This document shows, in pieces, positions 10,325 to 21,062 of a stretch of DNA of 30,000 bases. The stretch is from assembly GCF_964340395.1 (NCBI RefSeq), contig NC_135565.1, forward strand, positions 1,985,001 to 2,015,000, in the 5' to 3' direction. Position numbers and translations under genes: made by a program. Under the pieces are notes generated by a model. That model was not told the DNA's origin and did not search any database. It was given only the letters and a program-made list of their open reading frames with translations. The stretch's first letter is position 1; each line of letters begins with the position of its first letter. The DNA is from Glandiceps talaboti (Eukaryota > Hemichordata > Enteropneusta > Spengelidae).

Positions 10325-10733
10325 ATAAATATAATGTATAAAGATATTGATAATGTACATTATGTATATAATATAATATTATATAAATTTGGTTTTATTA
10401 TATTATAGCATTTTCCCTCTTTGTGCTCAAAGCACTTTACAGTTATTACCCCTGGCACAGATCTATAGTGGCACAAAAGCCTTATACTTCCTCAACTCCC
10501 TGGGGAGCATACAATCCATTGCAGCCTGTATAAGGGCATAGGATTAAAGCATTCACATTGCAACCTCCATCCTACCAGATCCCCAATTATACAGCTGGGT
10601 TGACTGAGGCACAATATTGGTTCAAATCTTGCCCAAGGACTTTAGCCATCAGAAACAAAGTGCAGTGACAAGGCACAAACCTGCAACCTACAGCTTCCAA
10701 ACTGGCCACTCTAACCATTTGACCATCATGTAT
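10325..10733 (-). mobile_element. tRNA-derived SINE, minus strand
   Basis: Read on the minus strand, the right end has a box-A-like TGGTTAGAGTGG (10706-10717) and, about 22 bp further, a box-B-like GCAGGTTTGTGCC (10672-10684). This spacing is that of a tRNA-type internal RNA polymerase III promoter. The body runs left through gtccttgggcaagatttg to about 10405 and ends in an AT-rich tail (10325-10405). The 'cttgcccaaggac' core occurs in dispersed repeats of many aquatic animals. Flanking direct repeats are not obvious. Confidence 0.6.
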
Positions 10734-10807
10734 ACATTCCCAACGGAAGACATTGTTAAAATTATATGATCTAAGTTGTTGTTTTGTGTTTTTTAAAAAC
10801 TATGTAG

Positions 10808-10982
10808 TTACTAGACCAGTGTACTCATAGACTGGGGTTAAACTCTGCTGCTAGACGGCTATACACAGAAGATGGGAATCTCATCCTATCCAAAGATGAT
10901 TTAATACAGTGGGCTGTAGAAAATTACATGAAATTATCTAAAAAACAAACCAAAACAGAACAGATGAAAACCCAAGATGAAG
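10808..10982 (+). CDS. DCDC1: DCDC1-like gene, exon F: second half of the doublecortin domain
   Basis: The acceptor is tatgtag|tta and the donor gatgaag|gtaaatc. The exon carries 58 codons plus one base (phase 1). The peptide LLDQCTHRLGLNSAARRLY followed by TEDGNLILSKDDLIQWAVENY is the helix, then 'L-Y-T-x-D-G' turn, then final helix pattern of doublecortin domains. The tail is lysine/glutamine rich (KLSKKQTKTEQMKTQDE) and starts a disordered linker. Its neighbours are a 0.84-kb intron upstream and a 7.1-kb intron downstream that holds the largest minisatellite of the window. Confidence 0.88.
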
Positions 10983-11337
10983 GTAAATCATTTACAATAT
11001 TTGTCTTCATATCTCCATTCCATTCCTGGCTCTGCCTCTTTTCTACTTTAAACTTAACCTTTGACCCAGCCCAAGCCAGACAGCACCAAAACTATGTGCA
11101 TCACTTAGCTTTCTTGATTTGTAGCAGTATATGTATATCTATGACAAGTCTTTCTTTGCTGTCACCTTGATTCTGAATTACACTTAACGTATCTGTCATT
11201 AAAAGAAGAAAACTTGGTTTGCAGTCTTTATCTCTATGTGTAACATTTCTACTGAAGAAACTTACATCAGTGTGTTCATTTGTCTTCGGTGGTTTTCATG
11301 TGTATCTGTTTCTGTATCCGTGTTCATGTGTCTGTAT
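10983..11337. other. Start of intron 5, no feature seen
   Basis: It begins with gtaaatc and contains pyrimidine-rich stretches with an 80-codon frame that is the in-frame run-through of exon F. Nothing recognised beyond that. Confidence 0.5.
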
Positions 11338-11340
11338 TTT

Positions 11341-11490
11341 TAGCCCATGAAGGCGGGGGCTTTTAAGTTTTACGATGGGTTCAGTTTGTAATCTGTCTGT
11401 AATACATCATTTCTCAGACATGCAATATCTGATTTCTTTCAAACCTGGCACAAAGGTGACATATGATATGGGACATATGTATGTCACTTT
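11341..11490 (+). mobile_element. 'TAGCCC..GGGGGCT' element head with 'TTTCAAACCTGGCACA' core
   Basis: A short stem-loop (AGCCC at 11342, GGGCT at 11357-11361) precedes cgatgggttcagtttgtaat ctgtctgt. Then follow catttctcagacatgcaata tctgatttctttcaaacctg gcacaaaggtgacatatgat atgggacatatg. The same series recurs at 18973-19110 (with gttctgtccgtctgtccatcc) and, without its head, at about 12513-12600. So three copies of one family lie in introns 5 and 6. Confidence 0.68.
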
Positions 11491-11497
11491 ATTTTTT

Positions 11498-11580
11498 AGC
11501 ACAAGTGAACCAATAAGAGGTTCAAGAGTGCTATAGGCATGGTGTAGTATCAGTCTGTCTGTCTGGGTGAGTGTGTATGT

Positions 11581-11662
<82 letters not shown>

Positions 11663-11765
11663 ACGACTTAAACTCAAAAATACTGGGCCAATTGTGTTGA
11701 TATTTGGTTGGGATATTCCTTTTGATGTCTAGTTGGGAAATTGTTCAAAGCAAAATGATCGCATG
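11498..11765 (+). mobile_element. Second copy of the AGCAC stem-loop/(GT)n family
   Basis: The stem AGCACAAGTGAAC (11498-11510) pairs with gttcaagagtgct (11520-11532). It is followed by ataggcatggtg, cagtctgtctgtctggg, (GT)n at 11583-11660 and then 'actcaaaaatactgggccaattgtgttgatatttggttggg'. It matches 4409-4750 in order. Only one ~150-bp unit remains. Confidence 0.75.
11583..11660. repeat. (GT)n microsatellite
   Basis: About 78 bp of nearly pure GT, internal to the element at 11498-11765. Confidence 0.97.
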
Positions 11766-12080
11766 ACAAATGTTATATTGTAATATACGTTGTGTTTTTG
11801 TGCCCTATAAGACTAATCTACTCAGTATCCCACATAAGCAACCAGACTGAGTTGCAGCCAATCAAATATCAGTATATTCTAATAGGTGTCAAACTGACCA
11901 CGATGTTAGCCTTTCAATGGTGATTTATGAGACCAACCACCCAATCCTATGTCAATAGTAAACATCAGTTTTCCAGCCAAAGTCTAGCATTTTATCAAGT
12001 ACAAACAGTTAACAAGTATCACCATAACAACAATCGTTCTTAACATCAGAAGCAGAAACTATTCTGTATATTTGAGTTTT

Positions 12081-12180
12081 AGCACAACTGAACTGATAAG
12101 GTTCTGTAGTGCTATATGCACTGTGTGATGTCTGTCTGTCTGCCTGTCTGTCTGTCTGTGTCTATCTGTGTATATGTATG

Positions 12181-12229
<49 letters not shown>

Positions 12230-12330
12230 ATGACTAAACTCAAAAACAGCAAGACCAATTGCCTTGATATTTGGTGGGGACATTACTTGTGGTGTCTAGT
12301 TTGGAAATTGTTCAAATCAGATCATTGCAC
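12081..12330 (+). mobile_element. Third copy of the AGCAC stem-loop/(GT)n family
   Basis: The stem AGCACAACTGAAC (12081-12093) pairs with gttctgtagtgct (12101-12113). Then follow tctgtctgtctgcctgtctg, a (GT)n tract at 12187-12228 and 'actcaaaaacagcaagaccaattgccttgatatttggtgggg ... gtctagtttggaaattgttcaaatcagatc'. It ends where the MITE fragment at 12331 begins. Confidence 0.75.
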
Positions 12331-12442
12331 CTTAGGCCTAATAAAAAAAATTGTGTGGTTCCGATTACGCTCAATTTTTTAATAGGTGGGGGTAGGTAAA
12401 TTTTTTATTTTATTTTATTTTTTTCATGTGTGAGTGTCTAGT
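12331..12442 (-). mobile_element. Truncated copy of the 'AGGCCTA' MITE
   Basis: The sequence ttaggcctaataaaaaaaat tgtgtggttccgattacgctcaatttttt... up to tgtgtgagtgtctagttcag matches the reverse complement of the right part of the element at 18533-18912. Only about 112 bp (one terminus) remain, and it abuts the preceding element. Confidence 0.78.
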
Positions 12443-12512
12443 TCAGGTATTTTTGATATGTACAAATTTGACCACATCGTGTCCGTATTTGTAATTAAAA
12501 TCAATATTTTAA

Positions 12513-12850
12513 TCATTTCTCAGACATACAATATCATATCCAATTTCTTTCAAACCTGGCACAAATGTAACACGTCATATGGGACATAATCACATGTCTC
12601 TGTTTTTTTATATATGCAAATTTGACTGGGTGTCGGCCATATTGGTAATTAAAAAATCAATGTTTTCTGCATAACTCAAAAACTGTAATACATAGAGATG
12701 CAACTCAAGTGTCTACTCCCATATTATCAGATACAAGCTATTTCTGCATAACTCAAAAACTGTAATACATAGAGATTCAATTCAAGTGTCTACCCTCATA
12801 TTATCAGATACAAGCTATTTCTGCATAACTGTTTTGTAACCATAGTAATC
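12513..12850 (+). repeat. Headless 'TTTCAAACCTGGCACA' copy and a 77-bp duplication
   Basis: A copy of the 11400 family (catttctcagacatacaata...ttcaaacctggcacaaatgtaacacgtcatatgggac) is followed by two tandem ~77-bp units, 'ctgcataactcaaaaactgtaatacatagagat...tattatcagatacaagctattt', at about 12667-12743 and 12744-12820, then a partial third (ctgcataact). From 12850 to 13093 the sequence is AT-rich without recognisable content. Confidence 0.7.
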
Positions 12851-13093
12851 TATTAAAAAATCAAATGTGTACAAGTCTTGTCTTGTTCAACAGTGCTCCA
12901 TAAGTAAATGTTTGTAACTTAATAGAAGTGATGACAGTCTAGGCAATGCTATTTAATTGTTTTTACCTCTAAATTTATCCTGAATTGGTGATAATGCATC
13001 CAATATTTTCAAAATGACTGAGTGAAACTGAATAAGTATATTTATTTGAGTTACATGTGTGAAATTATTGTAATAATTCTTAATTTTGGAGGT

Positions 13094-16000
13094 ATATATG
13101 CTAAAGCATGGTTTGAATGTAGACTGTATGCTAAAGTATGGTTTGAATGTAAACTGTATGCTAAAGTGTGGTTTGAATGTAAACTGTATACTAAAGTATG
13201 GTTTGAATGTAAACTGTATACTAAAGGATGGTTTGAATGTAAACTGTATACTAAAGTGTGGTTTGAATGTAAACTGTATACTAAAGTATGGTTTGAATGT
13301 AAACTGTATACTAAAGGATGGTTTGAATGTAAACTGTATACTAAAGTGTGGTTTGAATGTAAACTGTATGCTAAAGTATGGTTTGAATGTAAACTGTATG
13401 CTAAAGGATGGTTTGAATGTAAACTGTATGCTAAAGTATGGTTTGAATGTAGACTTTGTATACTAAAGGATGGTTTGAATGTAAACTGTATACTAAAGTA
13501 TGGTTTGAATGTAGACTGTATGCTAAAGGATGGTTTGAATGTAGACTTTGTATACTAAAGGATGGTTTGAATGTAAACTGTATGCTAAAGTATGGTTTGA
13601 ATGTAGACTCTATATGCTAAAGGATGGTTTGAATGTAGACTGTATATGCTAAAGGATGGTTTGAATGTAGACTCTATATGCTAAAGGATGGTTTGAATGT
13701 AGACTGTATACTAAAGTATGGTTTGAATGTAGACTGTATATGCTAAAGTATGGTTTGAATGTAGACTGTATACTAAAGTATGGTTTGAATGTAGACTGTA
13801 TATGCTAAAGTATGGTTTGAATGTAAACTGTATGCTAAAGTATGGTTTGAATGTAAACTGTATACTAAAGGATGGTTTGAATGTAGACTCTGTATGCTAA
13901 AGGATGGTTTGAATGTAAACTGTATACTAAAGTATGGTTTGAATGTAAACTGTATGCTAAAGTATGGTTTGAATGTAAACTCTATATGCTAAAGGATGGT
14001 TTGAATGTAGACTCTATATGCTAAAGTATGGTTTGAATGTAAACTGTATGCTAAAGGATGGTTTGAATGTAGACTGTATGCTAAAGGATGGTTTGAATGT
14101 AGACTGTATACTAAAGGATGGTTTGAATGTAAACTGTATGCTAAAGGATGGTTTGAATGTAGACTCTGTATACTAAAGTATGGTTTGAATGTAAACTGTA
14201 TGCTAAAGGATGGTTTGAATGTAGACTCTGTATACTAAAGTATGGTTTGAATGTAAACTGTATGCTAAAGTATGGTTTGAATGTAAACTGTATGCTAAAG
14301 GATGGTTTGAATGTAAACTGTATACTAAAGGATGGTTTGAATGTAGACTCTGTATACTAAAGTATGGTTTGAATGTAGACTCTATATGCTAAAGTATGGT
14401 TTGAATGTAAACTGTATGCTAAAGGATGGTTTGAATGTAGACTGTATATGCTAAAGTGTGGTTTGAATGTAAACTGTATACTAAAGGATGGTTTGAATGT
14501 AGACTGTATATGCTAAAGTGTGGTTTGAATGTAAACTGTATGCTAAAGGATGGTTTGAATGTAAACTGTATACTAAAGGATGGTTTGAATGTAAACTGTA
14601 TGCTAAAGGATGGTTTGAATGTAAACTGTATGCTAAAGTATGGTTTGAATGTAGACTTTGTATACTAAAGTATGGTTTGAATGTAAACTGTATGCTAAAG
14701 GATGGTTTGAATGTAGACTCTGTATGCTAAAGTATGGCTTGAATGTAAATTGTATACTAAAGGATGGTTTGAATGTAAACTCTATGCTAAAGTATGGTTT
14801 GAATGTAGACTCTGTATGCTAAAGGATGGTTTGAATGTAGACTCTATATGCTAAAGGATGGTTTGAATGTAGACTCTATATGCTAAAGGATGGTTTGAAT
14901 GTAGACTCTGTATACTAAAGGATGGTTTGAATGTAAACTGTATACTAAAGGATGGTTTGAATGTAGACTTTGTATACTAAAGTATGGTTTGAATGTAGAC
15001 TTTGTATACTAAAGGATGGTTTGAATGTAGACTTTGTATACTAAAGGATGGTTTGAATGTAGACTCTGTATACTAAAGGATGGTTTGAATGTAAACTGTA
15101 TACTAAAGGATGGTTTGAATGTAAACTCTATGCTAAAGTATGGTTTGAATGTAGACTCTGTATGCTAAAGGATGGTTTGAATGTAGACTCTATATGCTAA
15201 AGGATGGTTTGAATGTAGACTCTGTATGCTAAAGGATGGTTTGAATGTAGACTCTATATGCTAAAGGATGGTTTGAATGTAGACTGTATGCTAAAGGATG
15301 GTTTGAATGTAAACTGTATACTAAAGGATGGTTTGAATGTAGACTCTATATGCTAAAGGATGGTTTGAATGTAAACTGTATGCTAAAGGATGGTTTGAAT
15401 GTAAACTGTATACTAAAGGATGGTTTGAATGTAGACTTTGTATACTAAAGTATGGTTTGAATGTAGACTTTGTATACTAAAGGATGGTTTGAATGTAGAC
15501 TTTGTATACTAAAGGATGGTTTGAATGTAGACTCTGTATACTAAAGGATGGTTTGAATGTAGACTCTGTATGCTAAAGGATGGTTTGAATGTAAACTGTA
15601 TACTAAAGGATGGTTTGAATGTAGACTTTGTATACTAAAGGATGGTTTGAATGTAGACTTTGTATACTAAAGTATGGTTTGAATGTAGACTTTGTATACT
15701 AAAGGATGGTTTGAATGTAGACTTTGTATACTAAAGGATGGTTTGAATGTAGACTTTGTATACTAAAGTATGGTTTGAATGTAGACTCTATATGCTAAAG
15801 GATGGTTTGAATGTAAACTGTATACTAAAGGATGGTTTGAATGTAGACTTTGTATACTAAAGGATGGTTTGAATGTAGACTTTGTATACTAAAGTATGGT
15901 TTGAATGTAGACTTTGTATACTAAAGGATGGTTTGAATGTAGACTTTGTATACTAAAGGATGGTTTGAATGTAGACTTTGTATACTAAAGGATGGTTTGA

Positions 16001-17931
16001 ATGTAGACTCTGTATACTAAAGGATGGTTTGAATGTAGACTGTATGCTAAAGTATGGTTTGAATGTAAACTGTATACTAAAGTATGGCTTGAATGTAGAC
16101 TTTGTATGCTAAAGGATGGTTTGAATGTAGACTCTATATGCTAAAGTATGGTTTGAATGTAGACTTTGTATGCTAAAGGATGGTTTGAATGTAGACTCTA
16201 TATACTAAAGTATGGTTTGAATGTGGACTTTGTATGCTAAAGGATGGTTTGAATGTAGACTCTATATACTAAAGTATGGTTTGAATGTAGACTTTGTATG
16301 CTAAAGGATGGTTTGAATGTAGACTTTGTATGCTAAAGGATGGTTTGAATGTAAACTTTGTATGCTAAAGGATGGTTTGAATGTAGACTGTATACTAAAG
16401 TATGGTTTGAATGTAGACTGTATACTAAAGTATGGTTTGAATGTAGACTCTATATGCTAAAGTATGGTTTGAATGTAGACTCTGTATACTAAAGGATGGT
16501 TTGAATGTAGACTCTGTATACTAAAGTATGGTTTGAATGTAGACTCTGTATACTAAAGTATGGTTTGAATGTAGACTTTGTATACTAAAGGATGGTTTGA
16601 ATGTAGACTCTATATGCTAAAGGATGGTTTGAATGTAGACTCTGTATACTAAAGTATGGTTTGAATGTAGACTCTGTATACTAAAGTATGGTTTGAATGT
16701 AGACTTTGTATACTAAAGTATGGTTTGAATGTAGACTTTATATACTAAAGTATGGTTTGAATGTAGACTCTATATGCTAAAGGATGGTTTGAATGTAGAC
16801 TCTGTATACTAAAGTATGGTTTGAATGTAGACTCTGTATACTAAAGTATGGTTTGAATGTAGACTCTATATGCTAAAGGATGGTTTGAATGTAGACTGTA
16901 TACTAAAGGATGGTTTGAATGTAGACTGTATACTAAAGTATGGTTTGAATGTAAACTGTATACTAAAGGATGGTTTGAATGTAAACTGTATACTAAAGTA
17001 TGGTTTGAATGTAGACTGTATGCTAAAGTGTGGTTTGAATGTAAACTGTATACTAAAGTATGGTTTGAATGTAAACTGTATACTAAAGGATGGTTTGAAT
17101 GTAAACTGTATGCTAAAGTATGGTTTGAATGTAGACTCTGTATGCTAAAGTATGGTTTGAATGTAAACTGTATGCTAAAGTATGGTTTGAATGTAAACTG
17201 TATGCTAAAGTGTGGCTTGAATGTAAACTGTATACTAAAGTATGGTTTGAATGTAAACTGTATACTAAAGTATGGCTTGAATGTAAACTGTATACTAAAG
17301 TATGGCTTGAATGTAAACTGTATACTAAAGTATGGTTTGAATGTAAACTGTATGCTAAAGGATGGTTTGAATGTAAACTGTATACTAAAGGATGGTTTGA
17401 ATGTAAACTGTATGCTAAAGTATGGTTTGAATGTAGACTGTATGCTAAAGGATGGTTTGAATGTAAACTGTATACTAAAGGATGGTTTGAATGTAAACTG
17501 TATGCTAAAGTATGGTTTGAATGTAGACTCTGTATGCTAAAGTATGGTTTGAATGTAAACTGTATGCTAAAGTATGGTTTGAATGTAAACTGTATGCTAA
17601 AGGATGGTTTGAATGTAAACTGTATACTAAAGGATGGTTTGAATGTAAACTGTATGCTAAAGTATGGTTTGAATGTAGACTGTATGCTAAAGGATGGTTT
17701 GAATGTAAACTGTATACTAAAGGATGGTTTGAATGTAAACTGTATGCTAAAGTATGGTTTGAATGTAGACTCTGTATGCTAAAGTATGGTTTGAATGTAA
17801 ACTGTATGCTAAAGTATGGTTTGAATGTAAACTGTATGCTAAAGGATGGTTTGAATGTAAACTGTATACTAAAGGATGGTTTGAATGTAAACTGTATGCT
17901 AAAGTATGGTTTGAATGTAGACTCTGATTAA
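13094..17931. repeat. 30/32-bp minisatellite in intron 5, ~155 copies
   Basis: The unit is TATGCTAAAGTATGGTTTGA followed by ATGTAAACTG (30 bp). A second length class (32 bp) reads gtagactctatatgctaaag, gtagactctgtatactaaag or gtagactttgtatactaaag. Other variable sites are a/gctaaag, agtatgg/aggatgg/agtgtgg and gtaaac/gtagac. Length classes are patchy: 30-mers dominate at both ends and 32-mers dominate roughly 14.7-16.8 kb. Higher-order repetition shows near 17.1-17.9 kb (242-bp period). Open frames of up to 190 codons follow from 30 being a multiple of three; they are not genes. Confidence 0.97.
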
Positions 17932-18000
17932 ACCATGATAGTTTAAGTGCAATGACTTATAAGTAAATCCTACTGCCATCACAGTACTCATCGTAGCACT

Positions 18001-18039
18001 AATTCACTCACTCACTCACTCACTAACTCACTCACTCAG
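18001..18039. repeat. (ACTC)n microsatellite
   Basis: Nine or so cact/actc units with one 'aact' interruption, about 90 bp upstream of the exon G acceptor. Confidence 0.9.
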
Positions 18040-18130
18040 ATTTCGATAACCATCCTTACCTTGCCATCTACACTTGTATATCTCTGCTATGTGGCTGTGT
18101 TTTGTTCTCTTAATCTACTGTATATTATAG

Positions 18131-18244
18131 GTCAACATATGAAGGAGAGCATTCCCTCTAGTAAATCTAGTAGCCAGGATCAACTCAACAGTGGCTTACG
18201 GGATTTAATTCTAACGGGGGAAAGTAATGGTGAAAAGATCATTG
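18131..18244 (+). CDS. DCDC1: DCDC1-like gene, exon G: Ser/Lys-rich linker
   Basis: This 114-bp exon has acceptor tgtatattatag|gt and donor atcattg|gtatgtc, phase 1 at both ends. The peptide QHMKESIPSSKSSSQDQLNS followed by GLRDLILTGESNGEKII is polar and low in complexity, fitting a disordered spacer between two doublecortin-type domains. Support comes from splice sites, phase compatibility and position rather than from a domain. The exon sits 200 bp after the end of the 4.8-kb minisatellite. Confidence is lower because linkers diverge quickly. Confidence 0.68.
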
Positions 18245-18532
18245 GTATGTCTTTCTATGCTGCTTCTTTAACTTCATCTTGTCTGTATTTCCAATATATG
18301 TGTGTCTAAATACAATGTACGTCACTCATGCCTTGAAAATTATGTCTATAAGACTACTCTATGCTCCCATTTATACAAATCTCTGTGAAATGTCTATCCA
18401 CATGTCTCTTTCCACAAGGATACTCACCTAAATATTGTTACTATAGGATAAGCCTGTGTTTGTAACTCCATACATTGCAAAAAGCTAAATGTAAAAAGTT
18501 ATTCTAACAAATATTGTACACATTTATTAATC
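18245..18532. other. Start of intron 6, no feature seen
   Basis: AT-rich intron beginning gtatgtct. No repeat or exon was recognised. Confidence 0.5.
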
Positions 18533-18912
18533 TTAGGCCTAAAAAAAATAATTGTTTGGTTCCGGTTACCCGACCCCACCTACCTTTTCACTGCCAACCC
18601 TAAACTTTTTTTACGTATTCAAGAAAAAATAATAGAATTGCATTGTGAAGTTTCACAAGAAACAGTGGATATGGAAACGGACGGAAACGGACATCAACTT
18701 AAAAAGATAAAATAAAACTGTTCTTCCAATCTGTAATGGCTGTACATATGATACGAAGAAATAAACAACACAGAGACCATTTTGAAAAGAATGGAAAACA
18801 TGAACTAGACACTCACACAGAAAAAAATATATAATAAAATAAAATAAAAAATCCACCTACCCCACCTATTCTAAAATTGAGTGTAATCAGAACCACGCAA
18901 TTTTTTTGGTAG
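18533..18912. mobile_element. 'AGGCCTA' MITE, ~380 bp
   Basis: The left terminus (taggcctaaaaaaaataatt then gtttggttccggttacccga) is the imperfect reverse complement of the right terminus (18860-18912; complement reads taggcctaccaaaaaaattg then cgtggttctgattacactca). The motif ccacctacc / ggtaggtgg follows on both sides. The interior is A-rich and non-coding. A truncated second copy lies at 12331. A short T/A-rich target duplication is possible but not certain. Confidence 0.78.
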
Positions 18913-18969
18913 GCCTTTATTATATTGAGATGCAAACAAGGACTTGGCATATTTTGTGTTTCAAGTTGA

Positions 18970-19120
18970 TTTAGCCCACAAAGGGGGTGCTATTACAATG
19001 GGTTCTGTCCGTCTGTCCATCCATAATATGTCATTTCTCAGACAGGCAATGTCCGATTTATTTCAAACCTGACACAAAGGTGACATATCATGTAGGACAT
19101 ATGACCTAGACCTGGATCTA
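18970..19120 (+). mobile_element. Copy of the 'TAGCCC' stem-loop family
   Basis: Agcccacaaagggggtgct forms a small stem-loop. It is followed by acaatgggttctgtccgtct gtccatcc, then catttctcagacaggcaatg tccgatttatttcaaacctg acacaaaggtgacatatcat. The order is the same as at 11341-11490. Its end abuts the 41-bp minisatellite at 19121. Confidence 0.7.
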
Positions 19121-19608
19121 GTTATTGTGTATAAACATTGGACTATCTCTTATCATTAATAATTATTGTGTATAAACATTGGACTATCTCTCATCATTAA
19201 TAGTTATTGTGTATAAACATTGGACTATCTCTTATCATTAATAATTATTGTGTATAAACATTGGACTATCTCTTATCATTAATAATTATTGTGTATAAAC
19301 ATTGGACTATCTCTCATCATTAATAATTATTGTGTATAAACATTGGACTATCTCTTATCATTAATAATTATTGTGTATAAACATTGGACTATCTCTCATC
19401 ATTAATAGTTATTGTGTATAAACATTGGACTATCTCTTATCATTAATAATTATTGTGTATAAACATTGGACTATCTCTTATCATTAATAATTATTGTGTA
19501 TAAACATTGGACTATCTCTTATCATTAATAATTATTGTGTATAAACATTGGACTATCTCTTATCATTAATAATTATTGTGTATAAACATTGGACTATCTC
19601 TCATCATT
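19121..19608. repeat. 41-bp minisatellite in intron 6, ~12 copies
   Basis: The unit is AATAATTATTGTGTATAAAC followed by ATTGGACTATCTCTTATCATT. Variants are ctctTat/ctctCat and aataAtt/aatagtt. It is unrelated in sequence to the 41-bp array of intron 1 and is followed without any spacer by a 30-bp array. Confidence 0.97.
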
Positions 19609-20888
19609 TGTACATGTTTAGTATACTGTGATGGACTTTGTACATGTTTAGTGTACTGTGATGGACTTTGTACATGTTTTGTGTACTGTGATGGACTTCG
19701 TACATGTTTAGTATACTGTAATGGACTTTGTACATGTTTAGTGTACTGTGATGGAGTTTGTACATGTTTAGTGTACTGTGATGGACTTTGTACATGTTTA
19801 GTGTACTGTGATGGACTTTGTACATGTTTAGTGTACTGTGATGGACTTTGTACATGTTTAGTGTACTGTGATGGACTTTGTACATGTTTTGTGTACTGTG
19901 ATGGACTCTGTACATGTTTAGTGTACTGTGATGGACTTTGTACATGTTTTGTGTACTGTGATGGACTTTGTACATGTTTTGTGTACTGTGATGGACTTTG
20001 TACATGTTTAGTGTACTGTGATGGACTTTGTACATGTTTAGTGTACTGTGATGGAGTTTGTACATGTTTAGTGTACTGTGATGGACTTTGTACATGTTTA
20101 GTGTACTGTGATAGACTTTGTACATGTTTCGTGTACTGTGATGGACTTTGTACATGTTTAGTGTACTGTGATGGACTTTGTACATGTTTAGTGTACTGTG
20201 ATGGACTCTGTACATGTTAAGTGTAATGTGATGGACTTTGTACATGTTTAGTGTACTGTGATGGATTTTGTACATGTTTAGTGTACTGTGATGGACTTTG
20301 TACATGTTTAGTGTACTGTGATGGACTTTGTACATGTTTAGTATACTGTGATGGACTTTGTACATGTTTAGTGTACTGTGATGGATTTTGTACATGTTTA
20401 GTGTACTGTGATGGACTTTGTACATGTTTAGTGTACTGTGATGAACTTTGTACATGTTTAGTATACTGTGATGGACTTTGTACATGTTTAGTGTACTGTG
20501 ATGGATTTTGTACATGTTTAGTGTACTGTGATGGACTTTGTACATGTTTAGTATACTGTGATGAACTTTGTACATGTTTAGTGTACTGTGATGGACTTTG
20601 TACATGTTTAGTGTACTGTGATGGACTTTGTACATGTTTAGTGTACTGTGATGGACTTTGTACATGTTTAGTGTACTGTGATGGATTTTGTACATGTTTA
20701 GTGTACTGTGATGGACTGTGTACATGTTTAGTATACTGTGATGGACTCTGTACATGTTTAGTGTACTGTGATGAACTTTGTACATGTTTAGTGTACTGTG
20801 ATGGACTCTGTACATGTTTAGTGTACTGTGATGGACTCTGTACATGTTTAGTGTACTGTGATGGACTTTGTACATGTTTAGTATACTG
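19609..20888. repeat. 30-bp minisatellite in intron 6, ~43 copies
   Basis: The unit is TTTGTACATGTTTAGTGTAC followed by TGTGATGGAC. Variants are gtgtac/gtatac, tggac/tgaac, tttg/tctg and ttta/tttt. No length changes are visible over ~1.28 kb. The period of ten codons leaves long frames open on both strands (for example 440 codons on the minus strand); this is a property of the unit, not evidence of coding. Confidence 0.97.
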
Positions 20889-20934
20889 CCTCCCTCCACA
20901 TATCTACGTACGAGATGATCACACAATATCGTAC

Positions 20935-21060
20935 AAGCTCAGTAAGCTTAATAACTTCATTCGTTTAGAGTTAGGGCGTCTGAACTTCATTTGTTTAGCG
21001 TTAGGGGGTCTACTAAAATTAAAATACACAGACTACTAAAATTAAAATACATAGACATTA
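20935..21060. repeat. Two short tandem duplications
   Basis: Cgtttagagttagggcgtct is followed by a diverged copy ttgtttagcgttagggggtct (about 20961-21011). Then ctactaaaattaaaatacac is followed by actactaaaattaaaataca (about 21010-21055). They lie immediately before the 36-bp units. Confidence 0.75.
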
Positions 21061-21062
21061 TC

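Noticed and set aside
13022-17782. Frames of 70-190 codons encoding a ten-residue repeat in the 30/32-bp array
   Set aside because: They break wherever a 32-bp unit occurs, and exist in two frames at once; they lie inside an intron of the DCDC1-like gene.
19604-20926. 440-codon minus-strand frame and 214/262-codon plus-strand frames in the 30-bp array
   Set aside because: Both strands are open for the same trivial reason (30-bp unit). The deduced decapeptide repeats have no known counterpart and single-base variants are not biased to silent positions by eye.
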